64,000 bases of DNA from Paeniglutamicibacter sulfureus (GCF_039535115.1 NZ_BAAAWO010000001.1:2542001-2606000); one strand, 5' to 3'; shown: positions 52,446 through 63,499, counted from the first letter of the stretch. Translations and numbers: made by a program. The notes: generated by a model not told the origin, from the sequence alone.

Positions 52446-53546
52446 TTCTTGGACGTCAGCAACCTCCGGAACGTGCTATCCCTCGATTCCGGGACCGCGG
52501 CCCTTCATCCAGATGAAGCGGTCTACGAATCCATGCTCGGTTCCTGGGAGCAACAGCAACGAAGCCGAAGCCTGGCCGACGCCACCATTGAAAGCCGAAC
52601 CTCCACCGTCAGGAACTTCGGCGAGTATGCAGGGACCTACCCGTGGCAGTGGCAAGCCTCCGACCTGGAAGAATACACCAGCTCCATGCGTTCCAAGAGA
52701 CTTGCGCTTTCGACCATCAGGCAACGGCAAGGGATCCTGCAGGTTTTCTGCAACTACCTGATCAGCCCCGACTATGACTGGGTGGAGATCTGCGAGTCCC
52801 AATTCGGGAACACGCCCTCCCAGATCTGCCTGCCATGGAACACGACGAAACACGTGGCGGACTACGAAGGGCGCCCGGCACGGCGGGCACTGACATTCGA
52901 TGAGATACAGACATTGTTCGACTATGCGGATTCACGGGTTGAATCCTCGATCCGTGAAGGACGGAAGGGCGCGCTGGCAGCACTGCGGGACGCTCAGATG
53001 TTCAAGACCGCCTATGCCTTCGGACTGCGACGGGCCGAACTTCGGGGCCTGGACCTCCACGACCTTCACCGCAATGCCCGTGTCCCCGAGTGGGAACGGT
53101 ACGCCGCCATGCATGTTCGATGGGGCAAGGCGAGCAAGGGAAGCGTGCCGAAACGCCGGACCGTCTTGCTCGTCCCGGAACTGTCATGGTGGATAGACGG
53201 CATGAGGCAATGGGTCGACGAAGGCAGGGCACTGTTCTCACCCGGCGACCTGCCGGCGCTCTGGCCCACCGAACGGAAAACCCGTGTCTCCCTGGAGTAC
53301 ATTGACCGGCGGTTCACCGCCCTGCGGCGCGAAGCCGGCCTCGACCCCGCCCTGACGCTGCACTGCCTACGCCATTCCTATGTCACGCATCTGATCGAAT
53401 ACGGCTATGCCGATCGATTCGTCCAAGAGCAGGTCGGCCACCAGCACTCCTCAACGACGGCCATCTACACCTCCGTCAGCGGCGACTACAAGAACCGAAT
53501 CCTGGCGGACGCCTTGGGCCGCTTCAACACCCTGGAGCTGACATGA
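52437..53546 (+). CDS. Tyrosine recombinase/integrase
   Basis: A 369-residue site-specific recombinase with a SAM-like core-binding domain (residues 25-115) and a catalytic domain. Catalytic residues are visible in YAFGLRRAELRGL, HCLRHSYVTH and VGHQHSSTTAIYTSV (HxxR, H, Y). First gene of a three-gene element: its stop overlaps the next gene by 4 bp. The start codon lies in the 12-bp inverted repeat. Confidence 0.9.
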   Translation: MQQFLDVSNLRNVLSLDSGTAALHPDEAVYESMLGSWEQQQRSRSLADATIESRTSTVRNFGEYAGTYPWQWQASDLEEYTSSMRSKRLALSTIRQRQGILQVFCNYLISPDYDWVEICESQFGNTPSQICLPWNTTKHVADYEGRPARRALTFDEIQTLFDYADSRVESSIREGRKGALAALRDAQMFKTAYAFGLRRAELRGLDLHDLHRNARVPEWERYAAMHVRWGKASKGSVPKRRTVLLVPELSWWIDGMRQWVDEGRALFSPGDLPALWPTERKTRVSLEYIDRRFTALRREAGLDPALTLHCLRHSYVTHLIEYGYADRFVQEQVGHQHSSTTAIYTSVSGDYKNRILADALGRFNTLELT

Positions 53547-53887
53547 CCAAACATGTTGAGACCACCTGGAATTTGCGCCGCATCATGGCGGACCAAGGGC
53601 TCTTCAAGACCACCGAGTTGATCCCCCTGCTTGAGGAGTACGGCGTCAGCCTCTCCCGCGAACAGGTGTTCCGGCTCGTTACCCAGACACCCGAGCGGGC
53701 GAACCTGAGCTTCATCGGCGCGGTGTGTGCCGCGCTGAACTGCACGGTCTCGGACCTGATCGAGGTCCGCGTCGTGGAGGAGAAATCCGTTGCCGTCTCC
53801 GGTGAACCGACCCGTGGTTCCATCGGAAACCTGCGGCCGAAGCCTGCCAGGATCCACCGCCCGCCACAGGCCCCGCAGGGCGCATGA
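53543..53887 (+). CDS. XRE-like helix-turn-helix protein
   Basis: A 114-residue protein with a Cro/C1-type fold (LRRIMADQGLFKTTELIPLLEEYGVSLSREQVFRL, then FIGAVCAALNCTVSDLIEV). The C-terminal 35 residues are basic and Pro-rich. It overlaps both neighbouring genes by 4 bp, so the trio is translated as a unit. It may regulate the integrase or serve as a recombination directionality factor. Confidence 0.85.
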   Translation: MTKHVETTWNLRRIMADQGLFKTTELIPLLEEYGVSLSREQVFRLVTQTPERANLSFIGAVCAALNCTVSDLIEVRVVEEKSVAVSGEPTRGSIGNLRPKPARIHRPPQAPQGA

Positions 53888-54062
53888 ATTCGCTGCCGGT
53901 GGACCCCGACGTGGCCCTTGCCCAGATTGTCCACGCGTGCAGGAAAGAGGCGCCGGAGTTGCCCGATTCGGTCATTGCCTCGGCTGCTCTCCTGGCGGGC
54001 GGGGCGAAGGCCCGCACCCGCTTCGCCCGCGAACTGGCATTAAAACCCGACCTGCTCACCTC
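53884..54062 (+). pseudogene. Zinc-ribbon recombinase-like protein, 5' part (interrupted by IS30)
   Basis: The first 59-60 codons (MNSLPVDPDVALAQ ... ELALKPDLLTS) of the third gene of the element. The frame hits a TGA in the IS end at 54064. Joining 54062 to 55768 restores an uninterrupted frame of 659 residues. Confidence 0.8.
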
Positions 54063-55763
54063 TTGAATTCTAGGGATCGTTGCAACACCAGGTGGCTAGG
54101 CTGCCAACAGTAGTTCACGCAGGCGCTCGGTCGGGGTATCCCAGCCGAGCGTTTTGCGTGGACGTCCATTGAGCAGGCGAGCGACCCGCTCGAGTTCCTC
54201 GGGACCATGGACGCCGAGGTCAGTTCCTTTAGGGAAGTATTGGCGCAGCAACCCGTTCGTGTTCTCGTTGGATCCGCGCTGCCAGGGGCTGGCTGGATCG
54301 CAGAAGTAGACATCCATGTCCGTGGCCATGGAGAAAGCCTTGTGCGTCGCCATCTCGGCGCCCTGGTCCCAGGTCAGGGACCCTCTCAGCAGCTCGGGCA
54401 GCCCACCCATGCTCTTGATCAGGCCGTCGCGAACGGTTGCGGCGGTGTGATCACCGTCGAGGTGAACGAGCATGACAAAACGGGTAGTTCGCTCGACCAG
54501 AGTCGCAATCGCGGACTGATTCAGCGTCCCCGTGATCAGGTCCCCTTCCCAGTGCCCTGGCACGGCACGGTCCTCAATTTCGGCGGGACGCTCGGAGATG
54601 TTGATCATCGGGTCCCGGAACCGGCTGGTGCGCTTCTCCGGATCGGTGCGTGGCTTGCGGCGAGTTCGGCCGGTCCTTAACGCTGTGGCCACCTCTCGCT
54701 TGAGACCGCCACGGGCCTGGAAGTAGAGAGCCTGATAGATCGTTTCAGCGCACACGTGAAACTCCAACCTGTCGGGGAGCATCTTCCTCAGCCTGTTACT
54801 GATTTGCTCCGGTGACCAGCCTAGAAGCAACTTGGCCCCCACGTATTTTCGTAAGGTTCCCTCGCAAGAGAGCTTGCTGGTCTTGGGTCGTGGTCGGCGT
54901 TTGGCCGCTGCACGGTGCGCAGCATAGGGCTGGTAGCCGTTGGGACCGGTGTTGCGGCGGATCTCCCGGCTCACCGTCGAGACCGGCCGTCCTAGCGCCC
55001 TGGCGATGGCACGCATCGAGGAGTCGACCGCGAGCAGGTCTCGGATCTGCTCGCGTTCGGAAAGGGAGAGGTAGCGGTCGCTGATTGGTTTCTCCAGCGC
55101 GGCAAGCCCTGGAAACGGAGCCATGAAGGACGAACCCTCGACTGGATTATAAGTAGTCACCCCTTGTTTGTAGTCGACAACCCGACCGTCCGGGTAATAG
55201 CGTCGGTCGCCGGTCTTGCGAATGCCGGCGTCCCATTCCTTTGACGTGGTTACGTGAACCCCAACGGACATGGCAGCCTCCCGGCGAGATAGACCGGTGC
55301 CGCGCAGTCGCAGGAACTCTTCCCGTTTCCCGGCATGGGTCCCCTTCACGGCCGCTCCGGACTTGTATGCCCATTGGAAACAGGTGCCTGCGGGGATACC
55401 GACCTCGCGGGCGGCAACCGAAACGTTGCCAAGTCGCGCCAGCGCGGTGAAGAACTGGTCTTTCTGCTCCTGGGTGTATTTGGCCTTCTTCTTGCCGCGG
55501 GCGCCATGGACTGAGGATTTGATGCCTGGGGTGAGTTCGCGGGCCCACTGGTAGCACTTATTTGGATTGAACCCGAGCTCCGCGGCTGCAGCAGATACGT
55601 TCCGGGTCCGGTCCAAGACACTCAGGAATCGGTCGTGGTCCTCGGCCGAGTACTTCCGGGGCGTTGAAGGATTCTTATCGGTTGGTGATTTCTTCGTTAA
55701 AGACGACACGGTCGTTGCAACTCCCAAAGATCTGGGGTGTTGCAACGACCGCTAGAACTCGCC
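54063..55763. mobile_element. IS30-family insertion sequence
   Basis: About 1.7 kb with imperfect terminal inverted repeats sharing TTCTAG, then TCGTTGCAACACC a few bases inside. It is flanked by CCTC on both sides (54059-54062 and 55764-55767), a 3-4 bp target duplication. It carries one transposase gene on the minus strand. Confidence 0.88.
54096..55745 (-). CDS. IS30-family transposase
   Basis: A 549-residue transposase, longer than most IS30 proteins because of two extra N-terminal helix-turn-helix repeats (AAAAELGFNPNKCYQWA and AAREVGIPAGTCFQWA). Then comes the IS30 HTH (IARALGRPVSTVSREI) and the DDE core: GHWEGDLITG, LTWDQGAEM and GSNENTNGLLRQYFPKGTD. The frame opens at a TTG inside the right terminal repeat; an internal GTG about 11 codons later is an alternative start. 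It is intact and probably functional. Confidence 0.9.
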   Translation of the reverse strand: MQHPRSLGVATTVSSLTKKSPTDKNPSTPRKYSAEDHDRFLSVLDRTRNVSAAAAELGFNPNKCYQWARELTPGIKSSVHGARGKKKAKYTQEQKDQFFTALARLGNVSVAAREVGIPAGTCFQWAYKSGAAVKGTHAGKREEFLRLRGTGLSRREAAMSVGVHVTTSKEWDAGIRKTGDRRYYPDGRVVDYKQGVTTYNPVEGSSFMAPFPGLAALEKPISDRYLSLSEREQIRDLLAVDSSMRAIARALGRPVSTVSREIRRNTGPNGYQPYAAHRAAAKRRPRPKTSKLSCEGTLRKYVGAKLLLGWSPEQISNRLRKMLPDRLEFHVCAETIYQALYFQARGGLKREVATALRTGRTRRKPRTDPEKRTSRFRDPMINISERPAEIEDRAVPGHWEGDLITGTLNQSAIATLVERTTRFVMLVHLDGDHTAATVRDGLIKSMGGLPELLRGSLTWDQGAEMATHKAFSMATDMDVYFCDPASPWQRGSNENTNGLLRQYFPKGTDLGVHGPEELERVARLLNGRPRKTLGWDTPTERLRELLLAA

Positions 55764-55767
55764 CCTC

Positions 55768-57568
55768 GGGCCGCTCGGATGCCTCCCCGACGGCGTACCG
55801 CCTGATCAAGGACCTGCGCGCGCGAGGCTACGAAAACATCCAGCTGCCCCGCTGTTCCTCCTGCGGGCTGGCCAAGAACCTTCCACACCGGGACGGCCAG
55901 GGAGGGAAGCGATGCGGATCGTGCAACCGTCCCGCCACCACCCCGGATTGCACCTCCTGCCATCAGGTGCGCCGCGGCGGACACCGAATGATCGATGGCA
56001 AACCCTATTGCGCGCCCTGTTGGCGACGTGATCCCCGCAGCCGGGAAATCTGCAGCATCTGCGCAAGACCCGGAACCGCCGTCGTCCGAAGCGCCTCCGG
56101 GCCGGTCTGCAAGGGATGCTATACCTCCCCCTCCACGGCATGCTCCCATTGCGGAGAAATCCGCCCCACCATGACACGGAAGGAAGACACACCACTGTGC
56201 ATGCGTTGCTACCAGTCGCTGCGCAAACGCCCCCGCACTTGCTCCCGCTGCGGGGAATACCGCATCGCCCCCTACCTCCGCCAAGAGGGACCCGTCTGCC
56301 CTCACTGCGCGAACCAATTCGACCTGGGCCAATGTGCCGGATGCGGCAACGACCAACGACCACTCCAAGGAAACTACTGCACCATTTGCGTTGCACCTCG
56401 GCTTCTTCGAATTCTCATCTCCGATGACGAGGGCACCACTCATCCCCAGCTGACGGCCCTTGAGCACTACCTGCTCAGGAACCCGGAGAACGCCGACGCG
56501 GTGATCAGTTGGATCCGACGCAGCCCGATGGCGCGCGTCGTCCACGACATGGCCACCGGCCACGCCCCCATCTCGCTGCGCGCGATAGCCGGACACCGAG
56601 CAGGGGGTGCGACCGGGTATCTCGCCGCCCTGCTCATGGAATCCGGGGTCGTCCCCACCGAAAATTTCGACCGCATTCGGCTCGAAGTGTGGGAAGAGGA
56701 ATACTTCGCCGCCCTGCCCAACCTAGCCAACCGATCGCTTCTCAAGCAATATGCCGCGTGGATCGTCAATCCGCGGTTTGTCGATGCCGCGCATCTAGGC
56801 ACCACGGACGAAAGCCTCCGCCACAGGCAATCCAAGGCCCACCTGATCGCGGTCTGTAATCTGCTCGACACGCTCAATGACCGCGGTCTCGATCTGGGCA
56901 CCGTGCCCCAGCGCACCTTCGACGACTATGTGGCAACACGCGGCAGGGCCGGCAAACAACTCACGCCGTTCATCCGTTGGGCGGGCGCCCAGGGATTGAC
57001 GCGCCTGCGCAGCGAATACCTGAAAAGCAGCTTGGGAACCTCGGGTGCTACCGAGGACGAACGATGGGCCTGGGCAAAGGATCTGCTCACCTCCGAGGAC
57101 CTTCGGTTGGAGGTGCGCGTCGGCGGGCTGCTTGCCATCATCTACGGAACGGCTCTGACCCGCGTCGTCTCGCTTCGACGCGATGCCGTCACGTTGGAGG
57201 GCGACACGATCTATCTCTCGCTGGGAACCGAACCGATCAAGCTTCCCTCAGCATTGGGCGCGTTGCTACGGCGGCTTCTGGACTCCGGAACCACCTCGGG
57301 CCGGGAGAGCAACATCTGGATCTTCAAGGGTCGGCGAGCAGGCCGCCACCTCACGACCGCGACGATCAGGGGACCACTCGCGCGCAGAGGCATCAGCCTT
57401 CGCGCCGCCAGGAACGTTGCACTCATGAGCCTCGCCCGCGACCTTCCGCCCTCGGTCTTGGCTGAACTCTTGGGCATCTCCGTCTATGCCGCGGAACGCT
57501 GGAGCGCCCACAGCGGCCACGACTGGACCGACTACCCCCGCGTACGCCTCACGACAGGACCTATCTAG
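55768..57568 (+). pseudogene. Zinc-ribbon recombinase-like protein, main part (interrupted by IS30)
   Basis: The remaining 600 codons of the third gene. Residues 80-270 of the restored protein contain twelve CxxC pairs (CSSC, CGSC, CTSC, CAPC, CSIC, CKGC, CSHC, CMRC, CSRC, CPHC, CAGC, CTIC), enough for six zinc ribbons. The C-terminal 200 residues look like a degenerate tyrosine-recombinase domain (LAIIYGTALTRVVSLRRDAV, LLGISVYAAERWSAH) without a clear HxxR or catalytic Tyr. It may bind element ends beside the active integrase. Without the 5' part it may be translated only from an internal start. Confidence 0.8.
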
Positions 57569-57610
57569 GCTTCCATGCCAAATTCCAGACATCCCCAGCC
57601 TGGTGTCCAG

Positions 57611-57636
57611 CCTGTGAATCGCAGCGATAAATGGCG
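57611..57636. repeat. 26-bp sequence shared with 49742-49767
   Basis: Second copy of CCTGTGAATCGC-GCG-TAAATGGC, 40 bp after the zinc-ribbon gene. It may be the right end of the integrase element. Confidence 0.5.
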
Positions 57637-57691
57637 TGGTTTTTGCAGTGCTAATTGGCCGAATGAGCACGGGCTCGGAGGGGATAGACGC

Positions 57692-59215
57692 TTAGTGCCC
57701 CGCTCCGAGTTTCCCGGCCATGCGTTCGCGCATTTTCAGGCTGGCCGCGTTCAGTCCCTCGATCTCCACGGTCTTGCCGTACTTGGCGTATTTGGCGGTG
57801 ATGGCGTCTAGGGAAGCGATGGTGGATGCGTCCCACAAATGCGAGTTGTACAGGTCGATGACCACGCGGTTGGGATCCTCGACGTAGTCGAACTGGGTGT
57901 AGAGGTCGTTGGAGGAGGCGAAGAACAGTTCCCCGTTGACTTCGTACTTGGCAATTTGTTCCCCGAAGTGCTCCTCGATGCGCCGTTCCACGGTGACCAG
58001 GTGAGCGACCCGGTTGGCGAAGAGGACCATCGCGGTCAGGACCCCGACGCCGACGCCGATGGCCAGGTTGTGGGTGGCGACGGTGAAGATGACGGTGACG
58101 AGCATGACGGTGGTTTCGCTCTTGGGCATCATGCGCAGCGTGGAGGGCTTGATGCTGTGCCAGTCGAAGGTGGTCACGGACACGAAGATCATCACTGCCA
58201 CCAGTGCTGCCATCGGGATCAAGGCCACGACATCCCCCAGGGCGACGACCAGGATCAGCAGGAACGCCCCGGCCAGGAAGGTGGAAATGCGGGTGCGGGC
58301 GCCGGAGGCCTTGACGTTGATCATGGTCTGGCCGATCATCGCGCAGCCGCCCATGCCGCCGAAGAACCCGGTGATGATGTTTGCCGCGCCCTGGCCCCAG
58401 GATTCGCGGGTCTTGTTGGACCGGGTGTCGGTGACGTCATCGACGAGTTTTGCAGTCATCAGGGATTCAAGCAGTCCCACGAAGGCCATGGCCAAAGCGT
58501 AGGGGAACAGGACCTGCAGGGTCTCAAGGTCCAACGGAACGTTGGGCAAAAACAACGAGGGCAGGCTTTCGGGCATTTCGCCCTTGTCCCCGACGGTCGG
58601 CACGGCCAGGGATGCCAGGACGGCGATCAGCGTGAGTACCACGATGGCGACCAGGGGCGCGGGGACCGCGGTGGTGATCTTGGGCAGGCCGAAGACGATC
58701 AGCAGGCCCAGGGCCGTGAGCGGGTAGACCAACCACGGGACCCCGAGCAGTTCGGGGACCTGGGACATGAAGATCAGGATTGCCAGGGCGTTGACGAATC
58801 CGACCATCACCTGCCGGGGGATGAAGCGCATCAGCTTGGCCACGCCCAGCAGCGCCAGGATGATCTGGAGGATCCCGGCCAGGATGACTGCGGCGATGAA
58901 GTAGTCCACGCCATGACTTTTCACCAGCGGGGCGATGACCAGGGCAATGGCGCCGGTGGCGGCGGAGATCATGGCCGGCCGCCCGCCGAGGAAGGCGATG
59001 GACACGGCCATGGTGAAGGAGGCAAACAGCCCGATACGGGGATCGACGCCGGCAATGATGGAGAAGGCGATGGCCTCGGGAATCAAGGCCAGCGCCACGA
59101 CCAGCCCGGCCAGGACCTCGGTCTTGAGCAGGCGCGGGGACCTGAGGGTGCGTACGACGGACTGGCGTTCCTCCGGGGCCAGGACCGGGTGTCCTGGGGT
59201 GGTTTTCGTGGCCAT
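57692..59215 (-). CDS. SulP-family anion transporter with STAS domain
   Basis: A 507-residue protein with ten to twelve membrane helices ([19 protein letters not shown] is the SulP signature), [13 protein letters not shown], and a cytoplasmic STAS domain at residues 400-500 ([21 protein letters not shown]). It may carry sulfate, bicarbonate or another anion. Next to a sulfide/persulfide cluster, sulfate or thiosulfate is plausible. It is transcribed away from that cluster, divergent from the MerR gene. Confidence 0.88.
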   Translation of the reverse strand: MATKTTPGHPVLAPEERQSVVRTLRSPRLLKTEVLAGLVVALALIPEAIAFSIIAGVDPRIGLFASFTMAVSIAFLGGRPAMISAATGAIALVIAPLVKSHGVDYFIAAVILAGILQIILALLGVAKLMRFIPRQVMVGFVNALAILIFMSQVPELLGVPWLVYPLTALGLLIVFGLPKITTAVPAPLVAIVVLTLIAVLASLAVPTVGDKGEMPESLPSLFLPNVPLDLETLQVLFPYALAMAFVGLLESLMTAKLVDDVTDTRSNKTRESWGQGAANIITGFFGGMGGCAMIGQTMINVKASGARTRISTFLAGAFLLILVVALGDVVALIPMAALVAVMIFVSVTTFDWHSIKPSTLRMMPKSETTVMLVTVIFTVATHNLAIGVGVGVLTAMVLFANRVAHLVTVERRIEEHFGEQIAKYEVNGELFFASSNDLYTQFDYVEDPNRVVIDLYNSHLWDASTIASLDAITAKYAKYGKTVEIEGLNAASLKMRERMAGKLGAGH

Positions 59216-59352
59216 GGGTGGCTCCGTTCAGGGGGTCGGCGCGCTCTGGCGCTCAGCTACATAGAATCAGTGGGGTGTGTGCGCCATTGCGTTGTGCAAT
59301 GCATGGCCGCGACTAGGAATGGCCGTGGCAGCGCATCAAGTGATTTCAAATC

Positions 59353-59370
59353 TACCTTAACGTAAAGGTA
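59353..59370. promoter_or_regulatory. MerR-type palindromic operator
   Basis: TACCTTAACGTAAAGGTA is palindromic at 16 of 18 positions. It lies between the divergent SulP and MerR genes, 30 bp before the MerR start, and resembles the long-spacer promoter dyad bound by MerR proteins. Confidence 0.7.
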
Positions 59371-59401
59371 AGGTTGAAATTCGAGGAAGAAGGAGACCCC
59401 T

Positions 59402-59794
59402 ATGGATGAAACGACCCGACCCATCAAGGCTGGCCAGACGATGCACATCGGGGACCTGGCCGAGGCCACCGGCCTGTCCCAGCGCACCATCCGCCACTAC
59501 GACGAGGTCGGCCTGCTTCCGGCAACCACGCGCAGCGAGGGGGGCTTTCGGATCTATACCGACTCCGACCTGCAGCGCATGCTCGTGATCCGCTCCATGA
59601 AACCGCTGGGATTCAGCCTGGAGGAAATGGGCGAGCTGCTCGATACGGTCGACGCCCTGGCCGACGACACGAACAATCCGGAGGCCCGGGCCAGGCTTGA
59701 AGGCTTCATTGCCCATGCCAACGCGAAGCTGGACAAGCTGGCACTGAACCTCAGCCGGGCCGAAGCCTTCATCCAGGACCTGCAGGCCAAGTAG
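59402..59794 (+). CDS. MerR-family transcriptional regulator
   Basis: A 130-residue regulator with the MerR winged helix (HIGDLAEATGLSQRTIRHYDEVGLL, GGFRIYTDSDLQRM) and a C-terminal coiled-coil helix (residues 85-125). No Cys is present, so it is not a classical metal or thiol sensor. It probably controls itself and the divergent SulP gene through the dyad at 59353. Confidence 0.9.
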   Translation: MDETTRPIKAGQTMHIGDLAEATGLSQRTIRHYDEVGLLPATTRSEGGFRIYTDSDLQRMLVIRSMKPLGFSLEEMGELLDTVDALADDTNNPEARARLEGFIAHANAKLDKLALNLSRAEAFIQDLQAK

Positions 59795-60161
59795 CCCCAC
59801 CGGCCAAAGCCTGTCCAGGAGTCCGGGTTGCGGGCCCCCGGGAGTCCATGTCTGACCGAAAGGCCTCTGCCACGCTCGACCTGCCGTTCACCGGAACCAG
59901 TCGCTTCCGGGAAGACCCCTCGGCCCATGACACAACGCTTAGTGACCGTGTTTTCTGGACTTTGCTGTTGCGTCTTCGGGCCGCTGGATGAAGCAACTAC
60001 ATTAGATGCCGCCACTCAGGGCGCAGCGACTGATGGGTTTAGGGGAATGATGCCCTGGCGGTTGCCAAGCCGCCGAGATGCCGAAGTTCGCGCATGGGCG
60101 CTGCCAGACCGCCGGAGTGCTGTGCTTAATGCCCGGGGAAGGCGACCGCCGGGTGGGTGCG
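59795..60161. other. Gene-free stretch
   Basis: No protein-like frame. A weak GGCGG/CCGCC hairpin lies at about 60057-60074. Nothing else noted. Confidence 0.5.
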
Positions 60162-60419
60162 TTAGGCCAGCGAGAGGAAGAGCTTTTCCATGTCGGCGCG
60201 GTCGGCGGTGGGATCCTCACTTTTCAGGCACTGTTCGAGCCCGGTGGCGATGATGGAGAACCCCGCGCGGTCGATGGCCTTCGAAGCGGCGGAAAGCTGG
60301 GTGACCACCGCGCGGCAGTCACCGCCTTCCTCCAGCATGCGTATCACCGCGTTCAGCTGGCCCTGGGCTCGTTTGAGCCTGTTGATGGCCGGTTTCATGG
60401 TGTCCGCTTCAAGTTCCAT
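60162..60419 (-). CDS. cstR: Persulfide-sensing repressor CstR (CsoR family)
   Basis: An 85-residue CsoR-family repressor. It has the CstR arrangement, C35 and C64 (29 apart), and lacks the His of copper-binding CsoR (compare C-H-C in the 8.6-kb protein). CstR senses reactive sulfur species through disulfide/trisulfide links. It is divergent from the sulfur operon, and four GC-rich palindromes of CsoR/CstR type lie in the two upstream regions. Confidence 0.88.
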   Translation of the reverse strand: MELEADTMKPAINRLKRAQGQLNAVIRMLEEGGDCRAVVTQLSAASKAIDRAGFSIIATGLEQCLKSEDPTADRADMEKLFLSLA

Positions 60420-60457
60420 GGTGGGTCCCTCCCGGGTGTAGGTTGCCTCAATCATAT

Positions 60458-60516
60458 ACCCCCGGGGGTTTCTGTGACATGTCATCGGCCGAGATTCTGA
60501 ATACCCCATGGGGTAT
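60458..60516. promoter_or_regulatory. Two CstR operators between cstR and the Cys-rich gene
   Basis: ACCCCCGGGGGT (60458-60469) and ATACCCCATGGGGTAT (60501-60516), both perfect palindromes, in the divergent promoter region. Confidence 0.82.
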
Positions 60517-60583
60517 GTGTCATACTCAAACACAGAGGGGCACCCGAGCCCCATCGATAACCCGAGACCCGAGGAATCACCCT

Positions 60584-60760
60584 ATGTGCCGCGCCACCAC
60601 ATGCCGCAAATGCCAGAAAACCACCTGGGCCGGATGCGGCCAGCACGTCAAGCAGGTCATGGCCCAGGTGCCGCGCAGCGAACGCTGCTCCTGCCACCCC
60701 GATGCCCCGAAGAAGGCCGGCAGGGAAGGCGGATTCTTCGCGCGCCTCTTTGGCCGCTAG
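60584..60760 (+). CDS. Small Cys-rich protein (58 aa)
   Basis: A 58-residue peptide with CRATTCRKCQ, GCGQH and CSC near the C-terminal third, and a basic tail. GAGGAATCACC precedes the ATG. The six Cys and one His suggest zinc or persulfide binding. I believe similar unnamed peptides occur beside sulfur-transfer genes in related bacteria, but I cannot verify that here. It is under the CstR-type operators. Confidence 0.75.
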   Translation: MCRATTCRKCQKTTWAGCGQHVKQVMAQVPRSERCSCHPDAPKKAGREGGFFARLFGR

Positions 60761-60860
60761 GCCGAGTCACTGCATGCTTTCCGGCGATCGACACCATGGG
60801 GGATGGTGTCGATCGCCGTTTTTTGTGGGCAAGCGGCCCTGGGTGTGGTCGATGGACTTC

Positions 60861-60919
60861 TTGACACATACCCCCCGGGGTATTATCGTTTTAGTTGAAG
60901 CGCATACCCCCTGGGGTAT
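60861..60919 (+). promoter_or_regulatory. Promoter with two CstR operators for the persulfide dioxygenase operon
   Basis: A TTGACA -35 hexamer at 60861 directly abuts ATACCCCCCGGGGTAT (60868-60883). A second site ATACCCCCTGGGGTAT follows at 60904-60919. Repressor bound here would cover the promoter. Confidence 0.82.
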
Positions 60920-60950
60920 AAACGATGAACAGACAAACAAAGGAGAGACC

Positions 60951-62348
<1,398 letters not shown>

Positions 62349-62462
62349 GTTCTCCACCACCCATCCCTCACCCATAAATTCCACGTATTCCCGGTCCCGC
62401 ATCCCCCTTTCCGGATGCGGGACCGGCCGGGCGCCATGCCCGGCAGAAAGGGCCCACAAGCC

Positions 62463-63047
62463 ATGAACCCCATTCCCCAGACCACCAGCCCCGAAGAACT
62501 CAAGGACTGGATCGCAGCTGGCTCCGACGTTGTGGTGCTTGACGTGCGCTCAGCCGCCGAATTCGAATCCCTGCACATCCTGGGCTCCTACAACGTCCCC
62601 CTCCCGTTGCTGGCCGAACACACCGAGGAACTCGCGGCCAAGCTTGACACCAAGGTGGTGCTGGTCTGCCAATCCGGCGTGCGCGCCACCGAAGCCAAGA
62701 CCAACCTCGCGTCAGTGGGATTCGGCAACGCCCATGTCCTGGCCGGCGGCGTCCCGGCTTACAAGCAGGCCGGCGGCCGGACCGTGGAAGGTTCCAAGCG
62801 CTGGGACCTGGAACGCCAGGTGCGCATGGCCGCCGGTTCCCTGGTGATCGCCGGCCTGGCCGGGGGCAAGTTCCTGTCCCCGCAGATCCGCACCGTTGCC
62901 GGGGTCATCGGGGCGGGACTGACCTTCTCCGCGGCCACCAACACCTGCGCCATGGGCAAGGCCCTGGCCAAGATGCCGTGGAACAAGACCGGCAACGAGC
63001 CGACCCGTGCATCGGTCCTCGCCCAGCTTCCCCCCAAGAAGTCCTAG
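62463..63047 (+). CDS. Rhodanese with DUF2892-type membrane tail
   Basis: A 194-residue protein: a rhodanese domain with active-site C in VCQSGVRATEA (near residue 65), then two hydrophobic segments (SLVIAGLAGGKFL and TVAGVIGAGLTFSAATNTCAMG) matching the DUF2892 family. It would hold sulfurtransferase activity at the membrane, close to the exporter downstream. Second gene of the sulfur operon, 114 bp after the dioxygenase gene. Confidence 0.9.
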   Translation: MNPIPQTTSPEELKDWIAAGSDVVVLDVRSAAEFESLHILGSYNVPLPLLAEHTEELAAKLDTKVVLVCQSGVRATEAKTNLASVGFGNAHVLAGGVPAYKQAGGRTVEGSKRWDLERQVRMAAGSLVIAGLAGGKFLSPQIRTVAGVIGAGLTFSAATNTCAMGKALAKMPWNKTGNEPTRASVLAQLPPKKS

Positions 63048-63137
63048 CACACACCCGGTTTCCGGGCCCGGGTCGCGTTGATCCGGGCCCGGAAAGCACC
63101 CACATACCGCTTGAACACGCCCCCGAAGGAGCAGACC

Positions 63138-63434
63138 ATGCCCGAAATCACCATCACCGACACCGACCAGCGACGTGCCACGGACCAGGTCCTTGACGTC
63201 CGCGAAGACTTCGAAGTCGCCGAGGGAATGATCCCCGGCGCCATCCACATCCCCATGGGAGAGCTCAACACCCGCCTGGGGGAGATCGACCGGACCCGCC
63301 CCGTCATCGTCATCTGCCGCAGCGGCAACCGCAGCGCCCGCGTCGCCGACGCCCTCACCGGCGCCGGATTCACCGCCGACACCATGGCCGGCGGCATGAC
63401 CGCCTGGCAACGTGCCGGCCTGCCCGTCACCTAA
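63138..63434 (+). CDS. Single-domain rhodanese sulfurtransferase
   Basis: A 98-residue rhodanese. The active loop is ICRSGNRSARV (Cys near residue 60), with DVREDFEVAEGMIPGAIHIPMG upstream. It is cytoplasmic and shuttles persulfide sulfur, probably for the dioxygenase. GAAGGAG lies 8 bp before the ATG. Confidence 0.93.
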   Translation: MPEITITDTDQRRATDQVLDVREDFEVAEGMIPGAIHIPMGELNTRLGEIDRTRPVIVICRSGNRSARVADALTGAGFTADTMAGGMTAWQRAGLPVT

Positions 63435-63499
63435 AGCCATACCCCGGCGCCAACCCCACCCGCGTCCCCTGCCCTTCCTTCCCAGACAAGGCCACCTCC

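Noticed and set aside
57839..59365. 508-codon plus-strand frame opposite SulP
   Set aside because: Repetitive Gly/Asp/His/Gln composition with no family features; it is antisense to a clear transporter gene.
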